From an uncultured bacterium (lineage in GTDB: Bacteria; Verrucomicrobiota; Kiritimatiellia; CAIKKV01; CALHGX01): 39,512 nucleotides of DNA. Of the stretch, positions 1-8,674 are shown in pieces. Each line of letters starts with the position of its first letter. Position 1 is the first letter of the stretch. The stretch spans positions 170,837-210,348 of the forward strand of contig CALHGX010000009.1 in NCBI GenBank assembly GCA_938031185.1, read 5' to 3'. Made by a program: the position numbers and the translations under genes. The notes under the pieces are model-generated. The model did no database searches, had not been told where the DNA came from, and saw only the letters and a program-made list of their open reading frames with translations.

Positions 1-94
1 AAAAGCAACGGCCATGACAAACACAATGCCAAAAGGGCACCCTCGCGCTTGACCTTCGCCCCAGCCTTCCGCAGACTTATGCTCGCATTTCAGT

Positions 95-1363
95 ATGAAT
101 CCGCGTGTTTCCTTCAAGACGATCGGCTGCCGCCTGAACCAGGCCGAAACCGCCTCGATGGAAGCGGCCTTCCTGGCGGCGGGGTATCGGTTGACGCCTT
201 TCGGTGAGCCCTGCGACGTGTGCGTCATCCACGGCTGTGTCATTACCGCCACGGCCCAGCGTGACACCCTGCGCGCCTTGCGCCAGGCAGGCCGATGCGA
301 GAGCCGGCCGCTGGCCATCCTGGCCGGTTGCCCCGCCGAATGGGCCGGCCGCTCCTCGCTGAAAGCCCCCGCCGACATTCTCGTCCCGCAAGGCGACAAA
401 ACCCGTTTGCCGCACATTCTTCACGAACATGATCCCAGCCGGTTTCCCCTACCCCCTGCCTCGGAGCATCTCACACCGCATTTCAACACTGCCCGGGCGC
501 TGATCAAGGTGCAAGATGGGTGCAATTTCCGCTGCGCCTATTGTGTCGTACCCGAAACACGTGGCCCAAACAGGAGTCGCCCCTTCCGCGAGATCATCGA
601 AGAAGCGCGCCGCTTGATGGATGAGGGCTTTATGGAATTGGTCCTCACCGGCGCCAACCTGGGCTCATGGCGGGATGGCCGCCGGACTTTGGTCGCGCTC
701 GTGGAAGCATTGGAGGCCATCGAGGGATCGCAGCGTATCCGTTTGAGCTCCATCGAACCCACAACCGTCGAGCGCGCCATGGCCGACTACATGGCGGTCT
801 CGCGCAAACTCTGCCGGTTCCTTCATCTGCCTTTGCAGAGCGGAGACGACCGGATTCTGGCGGCCATGGGACGCCGCTACACCGTAGCCCAATACCGGGC
901 CGCTGTCGAACATGCAGTCGAAACAATTCCGCGCCTCGGGCTCGGTTGCGATGTCATTGCCGGATTCCCCGGCGAAGATGAAGCCGCTTTTTCCGCCACG
1001 GTTCAATTGCTCAAACACCTGCCGTTTGGAAACATTCATGTCTTTCCCTTCAGCCCGCGCCCAGGCACTCGCGCCGCGCAGTTACCGGATGCGGTGCCGG
1101 CGGATGTGCTGAAAAACCGCGTGTCTCGGCTGCTGGAGATCAAGGAAGAGCGCCGCGCGACGTTTGCCGCCGGCTTTGTTGGCCATTCCGTGCAGGTGCT
1201 CGTCGAACGGAAGGATGCCGCCGGCCGGTATCGTGGATGGACGGGAGAATACGTAGAAGCGCTGCTCGAGTCCTCGACGCCGCCCGGACACGGGGTGATC
1301 AAAGCGCTGCCCTATGCCGCGACGGGAGGTGTCCTGCATTGCCGCTTATCTCGCGAAGAATGA
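95..1363 (+). CDS. mtaB: tRNA methylthiotransferase, MtaB-like radical SAM enzyme
   Basis: This 422-residue protein matches the methylthiotransferase family (MtaB/MiaB/RimO), which adds a methylthio group using two 4Fe-4S clusters. The N-terminal UPF0004 cysteines are visible at C12 (IGCRLNQ), C48 (HGCVIT) and C79 (AGCPAE). The radical-SAM triad is C143, C147 and C150 in CNFRCAYC. A C-terminal TRAM-like segment runs from about residue 350. The length and the IGCRLNQ start point to MtaB, which modifies t6A37 to ms2t6A in ANN-decoding tRNAs. MiaB usually has a different N-terminus and RimO a different tail. The ATG at 95 has no clear Shine-Dalgarno sequence. ProS follows after an 87-base gap, so it may have its own promoter. 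The family call is firm; the exact substrate is inferred. Confidence 0.88.
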   Translation: MNPRVSFKTIGCRLNQAETASMEAAFLAAGYRLTPFGEPCDVCVIHGCVITATAQRDTLRALRQAGRCESRPLAILAGCPAEWAGRSSLKAPADILVPQGDKTRLPHILHEHDPSRFPLPPASEHLTPHFNTARALIKVQDGCNFRCAYCVVPETRGPNRSRPFREIIEEARRLMDEGFMELVLTGANLGSWRDGRRTLVALVEALEAIEGSQRIRLSSIEPTTVERAMADYMAVSRKLCRFLHLPLQSGDDRILAAMGRRYTVAQYRAAVEHAVETIPRLGLGCDVIAGFPGEDEAAFSATVQLLKHLPFGNIHVFPFSPRPGTRAAQLPDAVPADVLKNRVSRLLEIKEERRATFAAGFVGHSVQVLVERKDAAGRYRGWTGEYVEALLESSTPPGHGVIKALPYAATGGVLHCRLSREE

Positions 1364-1387
1364 CATCCGGCCTCCCGCGTAAATATC

Positions 1388-1416
1388 TTGCATCCGTAAC
1401 GCTTATGGAGTCAAAT
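1388..1416 (+). promoter_or_regulatory. possible sigma70-type promoter for proS operon
   Basis: TTGCAT at 1388-1393 and TCAAAT at 1411-1416 are separated by 17 bases. Each matches four of six consensus positions. The pair lies in the only sizeable gap of the first plus-strand gene run, 35 bases upstream of the proS start. It is a weak candidate judged by eye. Confidence 0.25.
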
Positions 1417-1450
1417 TCGCGCTGTTCGCTCCAATAGAAGGATTTGAGGC

Positions 1451-3148
1451 ATGCATTGGTCCAAGACGCTCATACCCACGCTGCGTGACATCCCGCAAGA
1501 GGCAGAAATCCCGAGCCACCAGCTCATGCTGCGCGCGGGGCTCATTCGCAAGTTGAGCGGCGGCCTGTACACATTCCTGCCGCTGGGCCTGCGAGCGCTG
1601 CGGCGGGTAGAGCGTATTGTCCGGGAAGAAATGGACCGCGCCGGCGCCATCGAAGTGCTGATGCCCGCGCTGCACCCTCGCGAAATCTGGGATCAGTCCG
1701 GCCGCTACGAGGTGCTGCGAGACGTCATGTTCCGCATGCGAGATCGCCAGGATCGGGAAATGGTCCTTGGGCCCACCCACGAGGAAATCGTGACCGACCT
1801 CGTCGCCCACCAGATCAATTCATACCGCCAATTGCCGAAGACGATCTATCAGATCCAAACCAAGTTCCGTGATGAGATCCGTCCCCGCTTCGGCCTGATG
1901 CGGGCCAAGGAATTCATCATGAAAGACGCCTACAGTTTCGACGCCGACTGGGAGGGCGTTGAGCAAAGCTACCAAGCCATGTACAACGCCTACACCCGTA
2001 TTTTTGAGCGTTGCGGCCTGCGCGTTAAAGTGGTCGAGGCGGACACCGGCGCCATGGGCGGCAGCTCTTCACACGAATTCATGGTGTTGGCTGACAGCGG
2101 TGAAGACGGCTTGGTGGAATGCACGGGGTGCGCCTATGCCGCCAATCTGGAGCGAGCCGAGCGCATGCCGCCTGCGAACGAATCCAAGGGAGACCCTGCG
2201 CCTCTGTGCGAGGTGAAAACGCCCCACCGCCGAACCGTGGAAGAAGTCGCCGCCTTCCTTCACGTGCGGCCAGAGGAGATGATCAAGACCCTCATCTATC
2301 TGTGCGAGGAGCAGCCTGTTGCGGTGCTTGTGCCCGGAAACCGCGAACTAAACGAGCACAAACTCGCGCGGGCCCTCGAAGGCCGCCCCATCCGCATGGC
2401 CGACGAGGAAACCGTCGTCAAAACCACCGGCGCGCCCCTCGGCTTCGCTGGTCCCGCCGGCCTGCGCATCCCCGTTTATGCGGACCAGGAACTCAAAACA
2501 CTGCGGCAGCACGTTGCCGGCGCCAACCGGGCCGATGCGCACGTCATCCACCTGAACTTGGCGCGGGACGCTTCCGTGACGGCTTTCTTCGACCTGGCTA
2601 CCGCCCGCGAAGGCGACATGTGCCCTCGCTGCGGGGCCTCGATGCGCGAAAAGCGCGGGATTGAGGTCGGGCACGTCTTCAAGCTGGGCACGAAATACAG
2701 CGAGCGCTTCCAAGCCCAGTATCTCGATGCCGAAGGCCGCCGCCAAACCATGATTATGGGCTGCTACGGCATCGGCGTCACCCGAACGCTGCAAGCCATC
2801 ATCGAGCAATCCCACGACGAACAGGGCATCGTCTGGCCTGCGACCGTTGCCCCCTATGCCGCGAGTCTGCTGGTGCTGAACACGGAACACGCCGAGAGCC
2901 TGATTGTGGCCGAACAACTGGCCTCGGCGCTGAGTGCTTGCGGGTTGGAAACCCTTCTGGACGACCGCGACGAGCGTCCGGGCGTAAAATTCAAAGACGC
3001 AGACCTAATCGGTCTGCCCCTGCGCATTGTGGTCAGCGAGCGCTCCTTGGCTGAAAAGAAAGTCGAAATCAAGCGGCGACAAGAACAGGCCAAGACCCTT
3101 ATCCCCGTGGCAGAGGCGGTGGATTATGTCCGCCGGATGCTCTCATGA
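1451..3148 (+). CDS. proS: prolyl-tRNA synthetase (bacterial type, with editing domain)
   Basis: This class II aminoacyl-tRNA synthetase charges tRNA-Pro with proline in the cytoplasm. The 565-residue length is typical of bacterial ProRS. The N-terminal half holds the class II core (LIRKLSGGLYTFLPLGLRAL, then LGPTHEEIVTDLV and the FRDEIRPRFGLMRAKEF motif 2 region). A YbaK-like editing insertion lies at roughly residues 225-400. Motif 3 (MGCYGIGVTRTLQAI) follows, then an anticodon-binding domain ending with LDDRDERPGVKFKDADLIG. The ATG at 1451 is preceded by an AAGGAT-type ribosome site about nine bases upstream. The stop overlaps the next gene's start (ATGA at 3145-3148), indicating translational coupling with the DAHP synthase gene. 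Confidence 0.97.
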   Translation: MHWSKTLIPTLRDIPQEAEIPSHQLMLRAGLIRKLSGGLYTFLPLGLRALRRVERIVREEMDRAGAIEVLMPALHPREIWDQSGRYEVLRDVMFRMRDRQDREMVLGPTHEEIVTDLVAHQINSYRQLPKTIYQIQTKFRDEIRPRFGLMRAKEFIMKDAYSFDADWEGVEQSYQAMYNAYTRIFERCGLRVKVVEADTGAMGGSSSHEFMVLADSGEDGLVECTGCAYAANLERAERMPPANESKGDPAPLCEVKTPHRRTVEEVAAFLHVRPEEMIKTLIYLCEEQPVAVLVPGNRELNEHKLARALEGRPIRMADEETVVKTTGAPLGFAGPAGLRIPVYADQELKTLRQHVAGANRADAHVIHLNLARDASVTAFFDLATAREGDMCPRCGASMREKRGIEVGHVFKLGTKYSERFQAQYLDAEGRRQTMIMGCYGIGVTRTLQAIIEQSHDEQGIVWPATVAPYAASLLVLNTEHAESLIVAEQLASALSACGLETLLDDRDERPGVKFKDADLIGLPLRIVVSERSLAEKKVEIKRRQEQAKTLIPVAEAVDYVRRMLS

Positions 3149-4206
3149 TTGTGGTTCTCACGCCCCACCCATCAACCAGCGACGTGCGCTACGTGGAGCG
3201 CCGTGTCCGCGAGCTCGGCTACAAGCCGCACACCATCCGCGGTGCCGTGCGAACGATCGTGGCGGCTGTGGGCGACGAAACGAAACGGCAGACGCTCGAA
3301 GTGCTCGCCACCCTGCCGATGGTGGAAAAGGTGATCCCCATCCAAAAGCGTTACCGCCTGGTAAGCCGCGAGGTGGAGCCCCAGACCTATCGGGTGCGCG
3401 TGGGCTCGGTCGTGATGGGCGGCCCGGCCTTCCATGTCATTGCCGGCCCCTGTTCCGTGGAAAGCGAGCGGCAGATTCTTTCCACGGCCCGCGCGGTCCG
3501 TGCGGCCGGCGCCACGCTGCTGCGAGGCGGAGCTTTCAAGCCCCGTACGTCCCCTTATGACTTTCAAGGCCTCGGAGGAGCTGGTCTCCGCATCCTCCGG
3601 CGCGTCAAGGAAGAAACCGGGCTGCCCATCGTGTCCGAGGCGGTCAACGAAAAGGACCTCGACAGTCTAATCGAAGTGGCGGATGTCATTCAGATCGGCG
3701 CTCGTAACGCCATGAATTACTCGCTACTCGAAGCAGCCGCCCGCACCGGACGTCCGGTCATCCTTAAGCGCGGCATGGCGCAAACCATTGAGGAATGGCT
3801 TCTTTCGGCCGAGTATCTGGCCAAGAACGGCAATCACCAAGTGATTCTCTGCGAACGCGGCATCCGCACCTTTGAACGCGCCACGCGCAACACGCTCGAT
3901 TTGAGCGCGGTGGTGCTCGCCAAACTCGAGAGCAACCTCCCCGTTATCGTGGATCCCAGCCATGCTGCCGGACGGCATGACCTGGTGGCCGCGCTCTCCA
4001 ACGCGGCCGTCGCCGCGGGGGCCGACGGCCTTATGATCGAGGTCCACGAACATCCCGAACAGGCGGCAAGCGACGGCAGCCAGCAACTGACCCACGAGGC
4101 GTTCCGGCGCCTGATGCAAGGGTTACAACCGTTCCTTCGAGCCGCGGGGCGAACAAAGCCCCCTGCACCACGACGAGTTCTCCACCGAGGAAAGACGAGG
4201 AGGTGA
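3145..4206 (+). CDS. aroF: 3-deoxy-7-phosphoheptulonate (DAHP) synthase, Thermotoga-type
   Basis: The enzyme condenses phosphoenolpyruvate with erythrose 4-phosphate, the first step of the shikimate pathway. Residues 1-75 look like the ferredoxin-like regulatory domain of type I-beta enzymes (start [16 protein letters not shown]). In the Thermotoga enzyme this domain mediates feedback inhibition by aromatic amino acids. The TIM-barrel core shows [54 protein letters not shown] and [12 protein letters not shown], which carry the metal and substrate residues. After the barrel there is an unusual basic, proline-rich tail (about 20 residues). The 353-residue length is slightly longer than usual because of it. 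The ATG overlaps the proS stop. The tail codons include the ribosome site for the downstream HU gene, which may explain why they persist. Confidence 0.95.
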   Translation: MIVVLTPHPSTSDVRYVERRVRELGYKPHTIRGAVRTIVAAVGDETKRQTLEVLATLPMVEKVIPIQKRYRLVSREVEPQTYRVRVGSVVMGGPAFHVIAGPCSVESERQILSTARAVRAAGATLLRGGAFKPRTSPYDFQGLGGAGLRILRRVKEETGLPIVSEAVNEKDLDSLIEVADVIQIGARNAMNYSLLEAAARTGRPVILKRGMAQTIEEWLLSAEYLAKNGNHQVILCERGIRTFERATRNTLDLSAVVLAKLESNLPVIVDPSHAAGRHDLVAALSNAAVAAGADGLMIEVHEHPEQAASDGSQQLTHEAFRRLMQGLQPFLRAAGRTKPPAPRRVLHRGKTRR

Positions 4207-4208
4207 CC

Positions 4209-4499
4209 ATGACGAAGAGGGACTTGGCCGTGCGGATTGCAGAAGAAACCGGTCTGACGCAACATCAGACGCTCGACGTCATTCAGCGGGCGTTGGATCA
4301 CATCACCGAAGCCTTGGGCCGGGGTCAGAAGATTGAGTTCAGGGAATTCGGCGTCTTTGAGGTTCGCACAAGAAAACCGCGCGTAGGGCGTAACCCCAAA
4401 CGGCCGGAAGTGGATGTCCCGATCCCGGCTCGTCGCGTCGTGAAGTTCAAGCCCGGCAAGGAAATGAAAGCGCTCGTGTTGCGCGGCGAAGGCTCATGA
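4209..4499 (+). CDS. HU/IHF-family nucleoid DNA-binding protein
   Basis: This 96-residue protein has the complete HU/IHF fold. An N-terminal helical dimerisation part ([17 protein letters not shown]) is followed by the beta-arm carrying [17 protein letters not shown], then [11 protein letters not shown] at the C-terminus. The proline in the arm (GRNP) is the one that intercalates DNA in this family. The role is bending and compacting DNA; HU and IHF subunits cannot be separated from this sequence alone. The ATG at 4209 is preferred over the in-frame GTG at 4203. A strong AGGAGG at 4198-4203 sits five bases before the ATG and includes the GTG itself. The upstream aroF stop (4204-4206) lies between the ribosome site and this start. 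Confidence 0.93.
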   Translation: MTKRDLAVRIAEETGLTQHQTLDVIQRALDHITEALGRGQKIEFREFGVFEVRTRKPRVGRNPKRPEVDVPIPARRVVKFKPGKEMKALVLRGEGS

Positions 4500-5782
4500 G
4501 TTCCGCCGGTTTGCTCCAACCGCCCCGCGGCATGCGGGACTTCTATCCCGACGACATGCGCCGGCGCGAAGCCATATTCGCCGCATGGCGCGAAGCGGCT
4601 GCGCGCTTTGGTTTTGAACCCTACGACGCCTGCGTCGTCGAAACACTTGATCTGCTCAAACGAAAAGGCGGCGAGGAAATCGCCGAGCAACTCTACACCT
4701 TTCAGGACAAGAGCGGACGCGATTTGGCGTTGCGGGCAGAAATGACCCCCACCCTTGCGCGCCTGGTGGCCGCGCGACAGAACGAACTGTCATTCCCGCT
4801 CAAATGGTACGCCGTCGCCCAGTGTTTCCGCTATGAACGCATGTCGCGCGGGCGCAAGCGCGAGCATTTTCAGTGGAATCTTGATATCGTCGGCGAGTCC
4901 TCTGTCGCCGCCGAAGCGGAGGTCTTGGCCGCTGCCCACTGCGCCTTGGGCCTGTTGGGCCTGGGAGATGGGCAGGTCGTCATCCACGTCAACAGCCGGG
5001 CCCTGCTTTCCGAGTTGCTTTCCCTGGCGGGAATACCGCCAAACGGACACGCCGCCGTCTTCCTCGCGCTCGACAAACGAGGCAAAGTGGAGGACGCCAC
5101 CGTCAAGGCGCTCCTGGCGGAGACCGGACTCGATCCGCAGTGCATTGAAGCCGCGCTGCGCATGATGACCATCGGCTCCCTCGACGAGGCGGCCGCTTTT
5201 CTCGGCCGCGAATCGCCCGCCCTTCGTGACCTGCGCGAGCTGCTGCGGCTTTTGTCCTGCTACGGCCTTGGCCCGCGCGACATACAGTTCGACATTTCCG
5301 TCATTCGGGGGCTGGGATATTACACCGGTATCGTCTTTGAAGCCTTCGACAAGGCCCGGGAATTTCGCGCGGTCTTCGGCGGCGGCCGCTATGAAAACCT
5401 GTTGAAGCAAATCGGCGGGCGGTCTCTGCCCGCCGTCGGACTCGGGTTCGGCGACGTCGTGATCGGCGAGCTGCTGGCCCGCCAATCGCCGACTGCGGTT
5501 CCGCCGTCAGACCGCGACATGGCTGTGACTTTCATGGACGACAGCCAAAGAGCCCTCGCCATGCGACTCGCCCGCCAACTCCGCCAAGCAGGTTGCCGCG
5601 TGGATTTGGCCCTCACCAGCGAACGCCCCAAAGCCTTTTTCTCGCGGGCGGCGCGAAGCGGGTTTCGCCGTGCCGTCATCATTGGGCCGGACGAGGCGCA
5701 GCAAGGCTTGGCCCGCGTGAAGAATCTCCTGGACCGCACGGAAGAGACAATCCGGCTTCCTGCCCTGAACGACGGCACATAG
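4496..5782 (+). CDS. hisS: histidyl-tRNA synthetase
   Basis: This 428-residue class II synthetase charges tRNA-His. The sequence opens with the family-typical PPRGMRDFYPDDMRRRE. Motif 2 is FRYERMSRGRKREHFQWNLD and the histidine-specific HisA motif is RGLGYYTGIVFEAF. Motif 3 is seen as PAVGLGFGDVVIGELL. The C-terminal anticodon-binding domain covers roughly residues 330-425. Some HisZ regulatory paralogues keep the fold but lose catalytic motifs; here motif 2, the HisA loop and motif 3 are intact, so the catalytic enzyme is favoured. The ATG overlaps the stop of the HU gene by four bases (ATGA), so the two are translationally coupled. A 21-base gap separates it from the next hydrolase gene. 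Confidence 0.95.
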   Translation: MSSAGLLQPPRGMRDFYPDDMRRREAIFAAWREAAARFGFEPYDACVVETLDLLKRKGGEEIAEQLYTFQDKSGRDLALRAEMTPTLARLVAARQNELSFPLKWYAVAQCFRYERMSRGRKREHFQWNLDIVGESSVAAEAEVLAAAHCALGLLGLGDGQVVIHVNSRALLSELLSLAGIPPNGHAAVFLALDKRGKVEDATVKALLAETGLDPQCIEAALRMMTIGSLDEAAAFLGRESPALRDLRELLRLLSCYGLGPRDIQFDISVIRGLGYYTGIVFEAFDKAREFRAVFGGGRYENLLKQIGGRSLPAVGLGFGDVVIGELLARQSPTAVPPSDRDMAVTFMDDSQRALAMRLARQLRQAGCRVDLALTSERPKAFFSRAARSGFRRAVIIGPDEAQQGLARVKNLLDRTEETIRLPALNDGT

Positions 5783-5803
5783 CTCCCCTTCGCGAGCCAC
5801 GCC

Positions 5804-6421
5804 ATGCGTATTCAATCCATTCCCGTCGGCGAATTCCAAGTCAACTGCTACCTGCTGAGCAACGATGAGGGCGATGCGCTGATCATTGATCCGGGAGCGG
5901 ATGCTGAGACCATTCAAGACGTTTTGGCAGAACATGGCCTCCGGGTGCGAGCATACCTCATCACCCACGGGCATATGGATCACATCAGCGCATTGGCCGA
6001 TCTGCACGATCACGCGCCGGCGCCGGTAGCCATGCACCCCGACGATCTCGCCTGGGCCTTCTCCCCCGATAATCACATGCGCCCCTTCTATGAGCCGCCT
6101 TCTCGTCCCAAAGAGATCGTCCGCATGCTGAACGACGGCCAGGAGTGGACGGACGCCGGGATGAAGTATCGCATCATCGCCACTCCCGGTCATAGTCCCG
6201 GCAGCGTCTGCTACTATTTCCCCGAAGAGGCCATCCTCTTCAGCGGCGACACGCTCTTCGCCGGTTCCGTCGGAAGGACGGACTTGCGCGGCGGAAACGA
6301 AAGACGCCTGAAGGAATCGTTGGCGCGGTTGACCAATCTGCCGGACGCCACCCGCGTCTATCCGGGGCACGGGCCTGCCACCACCATCGGGCGCGAAAAG
6401 CGGTCCAACCCATTTCTATGA
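5804..6421 (+). CDS. metallo-beta-lactamase-fold hydrolase, glyoxalase II-like (YcbL type)
   Basis: This 205-residue single-domain protein has all zinc ligands of the metallo-beta-lactamase fold: THGHMDH, TPGHSPGS, FSGDTLF and YPGHGPATTIG. The ending GPATTIGREKRSNPF is characteristic of small glyoxalase-II-like proteins such as YcbL, which hydrolyse thioesters. The C-terminal domain of true glyoxalase II is absent. It is cytoplasmic, with no signal peptide. It follows hisS by 21 bases on the same strand and has no obvious ribosome site, so co-transcription is likely. Its last six bases overlap the end of the oppositely oriented rlmB. The fold is certain; the physiological substrate is unknown. 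Confidence 0.85.
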   Translation: MRIQSIPVGEFQVNCYLLSNDEGDALIIDPGADAETIQDVLAEHGLRVRAYLITHGHMDHISALADLHDHAPAPVAMHPDDLAWAFSPDNHMRPFYEPPSRPKEIVRMLNDGQEWTDAGMKYRIIATPGHSPGSVCYYFPEEAILFSGDTLFAGSVGRTDLRGGNERRLKESLARLTNLPDATRVYPGHGPATTIGREKRSNPFL

Positions 6422-7204
6422 GACGCGTGGCGCCTTCTCGCGCCGGCATTCGTAAAGAAGAATCGCCGCCGCCACAGCCGCATTGAGCGAACCGATCCGC
6501 CCCTGCTGCGGGATGCGCACCAACTCATCACAGCAGGACAGCACTTTCGGGCGAATGCCAGCGCCTTCATTTCCGATCACCAAGACCAGGCCCGGCCCCA
6601 TCGCCGCCTGATCGCTGCTCGTGCCGGCTTTTTCGCTGGCCCCCACCACCCGGAACGATCGTTGTTTCAATTCGTTCAACATCCATTCCAGACGCTCGAC
6701 ACGCACCACATCCAACCGGTTCACGGCGCCGGCAGAACTTCGGGCCACCATGCTCGTGACGCCAACTTGGCCGCTGGCTGGCAGAAACACCGCCCGGACA
6801 CCGAACACCTCGGCCGACCGCAGCATGGCACCGAGGTTGTAAGGGTCCTGGATTCCGTCCAGTGCCAACAGCAAGGCGTCCGCCGTCAGGCTTCTCAGAA
6901 TCTCGTCAGCCCCGGCATAAGGGTATTCAGCCATTTTGGCGGCAAACCCTTGATGCTCGGATGTCCGGCAACGCGCGCTCAGCTCATCCGGATTCACCAC
7001 CCGGCCGGGAAAGCCACGGGTCCGGGCGGCGTTCAGCGCCTCCTCGACACAGGCGGGAGGCAAATCGTCCGCCAGCAGCAATTCCAATATCGGCCACCGT
7101 CCAGCCTCGAGTGTTTCCGTGACGGCGTGCCGGCCCCAGATCCAGCAACGCTGGTGACTGCCCAGCAGCTTCTTCTTGCCCTTGCCGCGTTGGTAGCGTT
7201 CCAT
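6416..7204 (-). CDS. rlmB: SpoU/TrmH-family 23S rRNA 2'-O-methyltransferase (RlmB-like)
   Basis: The protein (262 residues) is a SPOUT-class SAM-dependent methyltransferase. An N-terminal substrate-binding domain begins WGRHAVTETLE. The SPOUT motifs are GIQDPYNLGAMLRSAEVFG (motif 1), LVIGNEGAGI (motif 2) and RIPQQGRIGSLNAAVAAAIL (motif 3), which form the trefoil-knot SAM site. In E. coli RlmB methylates G2251 of 23S rRNA. Two adjacent starts are possible: GTG at 7207 and ATG at 7204. I use the ATG, which forms TGATG with the stop of the upstream gene. A second, distinct SpoU paralogue lies at 34824-35582, so which of the two is the true RlmB is open. Confidence 0.85.
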   Translation of the reverse strand: MERYQRGKGKKKLLGSHQRCWIWGRHAVTETLEAGRWPILELLLADDLPPACVEEALNAARTRGFPGRVVNPDELSARCRTSEHQGFAAKMAEYPYAGADEILRSLTADALLLALDGIQDPYNLGAMLRSAEVFGVRAVFLPASGQVGVTSMVARSSAGAVNRLDVVRVERLEWMLNELKQRSFRVVGASEKAGTSSDQAAMGPGLVLVIGNEGAGIRPKVLSCCDELVRIPQQGRIGSLNAAVAAAILLYECRREKAPRVS

Positions 7205-7815
7205 CACCGTGCGGGCGGCGGCGGTTCAGCGGGGGCAGCCACCTCCGGATCCACCAGCGGCAGCGTCGCCGGGAAATCCCGTTTCGCCGACCGCGCCACT
7301 TCCTCCGTGATATCCACCACCGCCCGCCGGTATAGCACCCCCATCCCGGGTTCCAGCACCACATCCAGCCGCTTGCGGCGGGCCACCTTCTCGATATGCG
7401 GCTGAATGCGTTTATGAAAACTCCGCAACACCAGCGCCTGATGCCGCTGCGCTTCTCGCCGCAGCGCCATCGCCTGTTCTTGAAACGCCGTTTGCGCCGC
7501 GCGAATGGTTTCCTGCAGGCGCGCCTTCTCCGCCGCTCCGTCTGCCGTCTTGAGCTGCCGGTTCAACTCCGCCAATTTCTCCTCATGCGCCCGCTCCATT
7601 TGAGCGCCGCGGGTCGCCAGCTCCTCTCGTTGCTCCCGGGCATCCTCCGCCATGCGCACATCCTGCCCCAGAGCCCGACTCAAGCGCTCCAGGTCCAGGA
7701 CACCCGTGCGGTGGGGATTCATGAAGAGCATGGTTGCGCCCAACAACCCCACCAGCAAGACCACATACAGCACTTCGTACCACCTGAAGCGACCCTTGTT
7801 TTCCGTTTCGCTCAT
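7204..7815 (-). CDS. Skp/OmpH-like membrane-anchored coiled-coil protein
   Basis: This 203-residue protein has one hydrophobic segment at about residues 13-31, then a long charged coiled coil (roughly 50-120) and a proline-rich C-terminus. The part after the coiled coil (HIEKVARRKRLDVVLEPG, then YRRAVVDITEEV) resembles the end of OmpH/Skp family members. Those are periplasmic chaperones that hold unfolded outer-membrane proteins. Here the N-terminal segment has no evident cleavage site and may be a permanent anchor, with the rest outside the inner membrane. The start is the ATG at 7815, with AGGGAGA about eight bases upstream. It overlaps rlmB. No bamA or lpxD is nearby, unlike the usual skp context, so the chaperone role is inference. 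Confidence 0.55.
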   Translation of the reverse strand: MSETENKGRFRWYEVLYVVLLVGLLGATMLFMNPHRTGVLDLERLSRALGQDVRMAEDAREQREELATRGAQMERAHEEKLAELNRQLKTADGAAEKARLQETIRAAQTAFQEQAMALRREAQRHQALVLRSFHKRIQPHIEKVARRKRLDVVLEPGMGVLYRRAVVDITEEVARSAKRDFPATLPLVDPEVAAPAEPPPPAR

Positions 7816-7932
7816 CTCTTGTCTCCCTTTCCTCTGCCCGGACTATTCAGCCCGCTGCACGGTATCATGCGCGGTAACCGGCCGCAACCTTCCTCCCAAT
7901 CCAATCATTCAAGGACAAATTCCATGCCATCG

Positions 7933-8664
7933 TTAGGAATCCGCCCGTTTCGCATCCCCACTCGATATCCCTTTCATCGCCTCGCGCGCGGCCTCCTGTT
8001 CGGCTTCTCGGCGGCTCTTGCCGGAGCCCCGACCGATCACCATCCCGGCTACCAACACTTCGACGACAAACCGGCGATCATGCGCCGGTCCTGTCACTTC
8101 TACGCAGCGGTAGACCGGCGGCTGGCGATGTGCGCGTTGGGCCAGGGACTGCAAGGTCCCTTTCGGATTTTGAGCCCAGGGAAAAGCTTCTGCGGCCTCA
8201 AGCAGTGGCGTGAAATGACGATCGAAGACTCGCTCAACGGCCTTCAGCCCGCCATCGAGGTAAACCGCCCCGAGCACGGCCTCCAGCGTGTCAGCGAGCA
8301 CCGAATCTCGGCTTCGTCCGCCGCTCTGTTCCTCCCCCCGCCCCAATCGGATCTCTGCGCCCAAATCCAACCCCCGGGCAATACGGGCCAGCGCGCGCCC
8401 GCTGGTCACCCGACTGCGATGTTCCGTCAAGGCCCCCTCATCCTGATCGGGAAACAGGGCGTAAATGCGCGCGCCGGCCACCAACCCCAGCACGGCATCC
8501 CCGAGAAACTCCATCCGCTGATTATCGGCCGCTGCGTGGCGCTTCTCGAACCGGAATGACCGGTGTACGAGGGCCGTCTCGAGCAAGGCGGAGTCCCGGA
8601 AAACATAACCGAGACGCCGCTCCAACGGCCGCGCGGATTTTCTTCTACCCAACCGTAAAATCAT
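7933..8664 (-). CDS. rnc: ribonuclease III
   Basis: RNase III cleaves double-stranded RNA and matures rRNA precursors. In the 243-residue form used here, the signature NQRMEFLGDAVLGL supplies E52 and D56. The second acidic pair is D125 and E128 in SVLADTLEAVLGAVYLDGG. A C-terminal dsRNA-binding domain (about 165-235) begins NPKGTLQSLAQ and ends GKSRREAEQEAAREAM. The start is ambiguous. The ATG at 8664 lies 11 bases past the xerD stop. An in-frame ATG at 8700 would add 12 residues and overlap xerD. Neither has a strong ribosome site. The shorter form matches the family N-terminus. The gene is apparently co-transcribed with xerD. Confidence 0.93.
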   Translation of the reverse strand: MILRLGRRKSARPLERRLGYVFRDSALLETALVHRSFRFEKRHAAADNQRMEFLGDAVLGLVAGARIYALFPDQDEGALTEHRSRVTSGRALARIARGLDLGAEIRLGRGEEQSGGRSRDSVLADTLEAVLGAVYLDGGLKAVERVFDRHFTPLLEAAEAFPWAQNPKGTLQSLAQRAHRQPPVYRCVEVTGPAHDRRFVVEVLVAGMVIGRGSGKSRREAEQEAAREAMKGISSGDAKRADS

Positions 8665-8674
8665 GTCAATCCGT

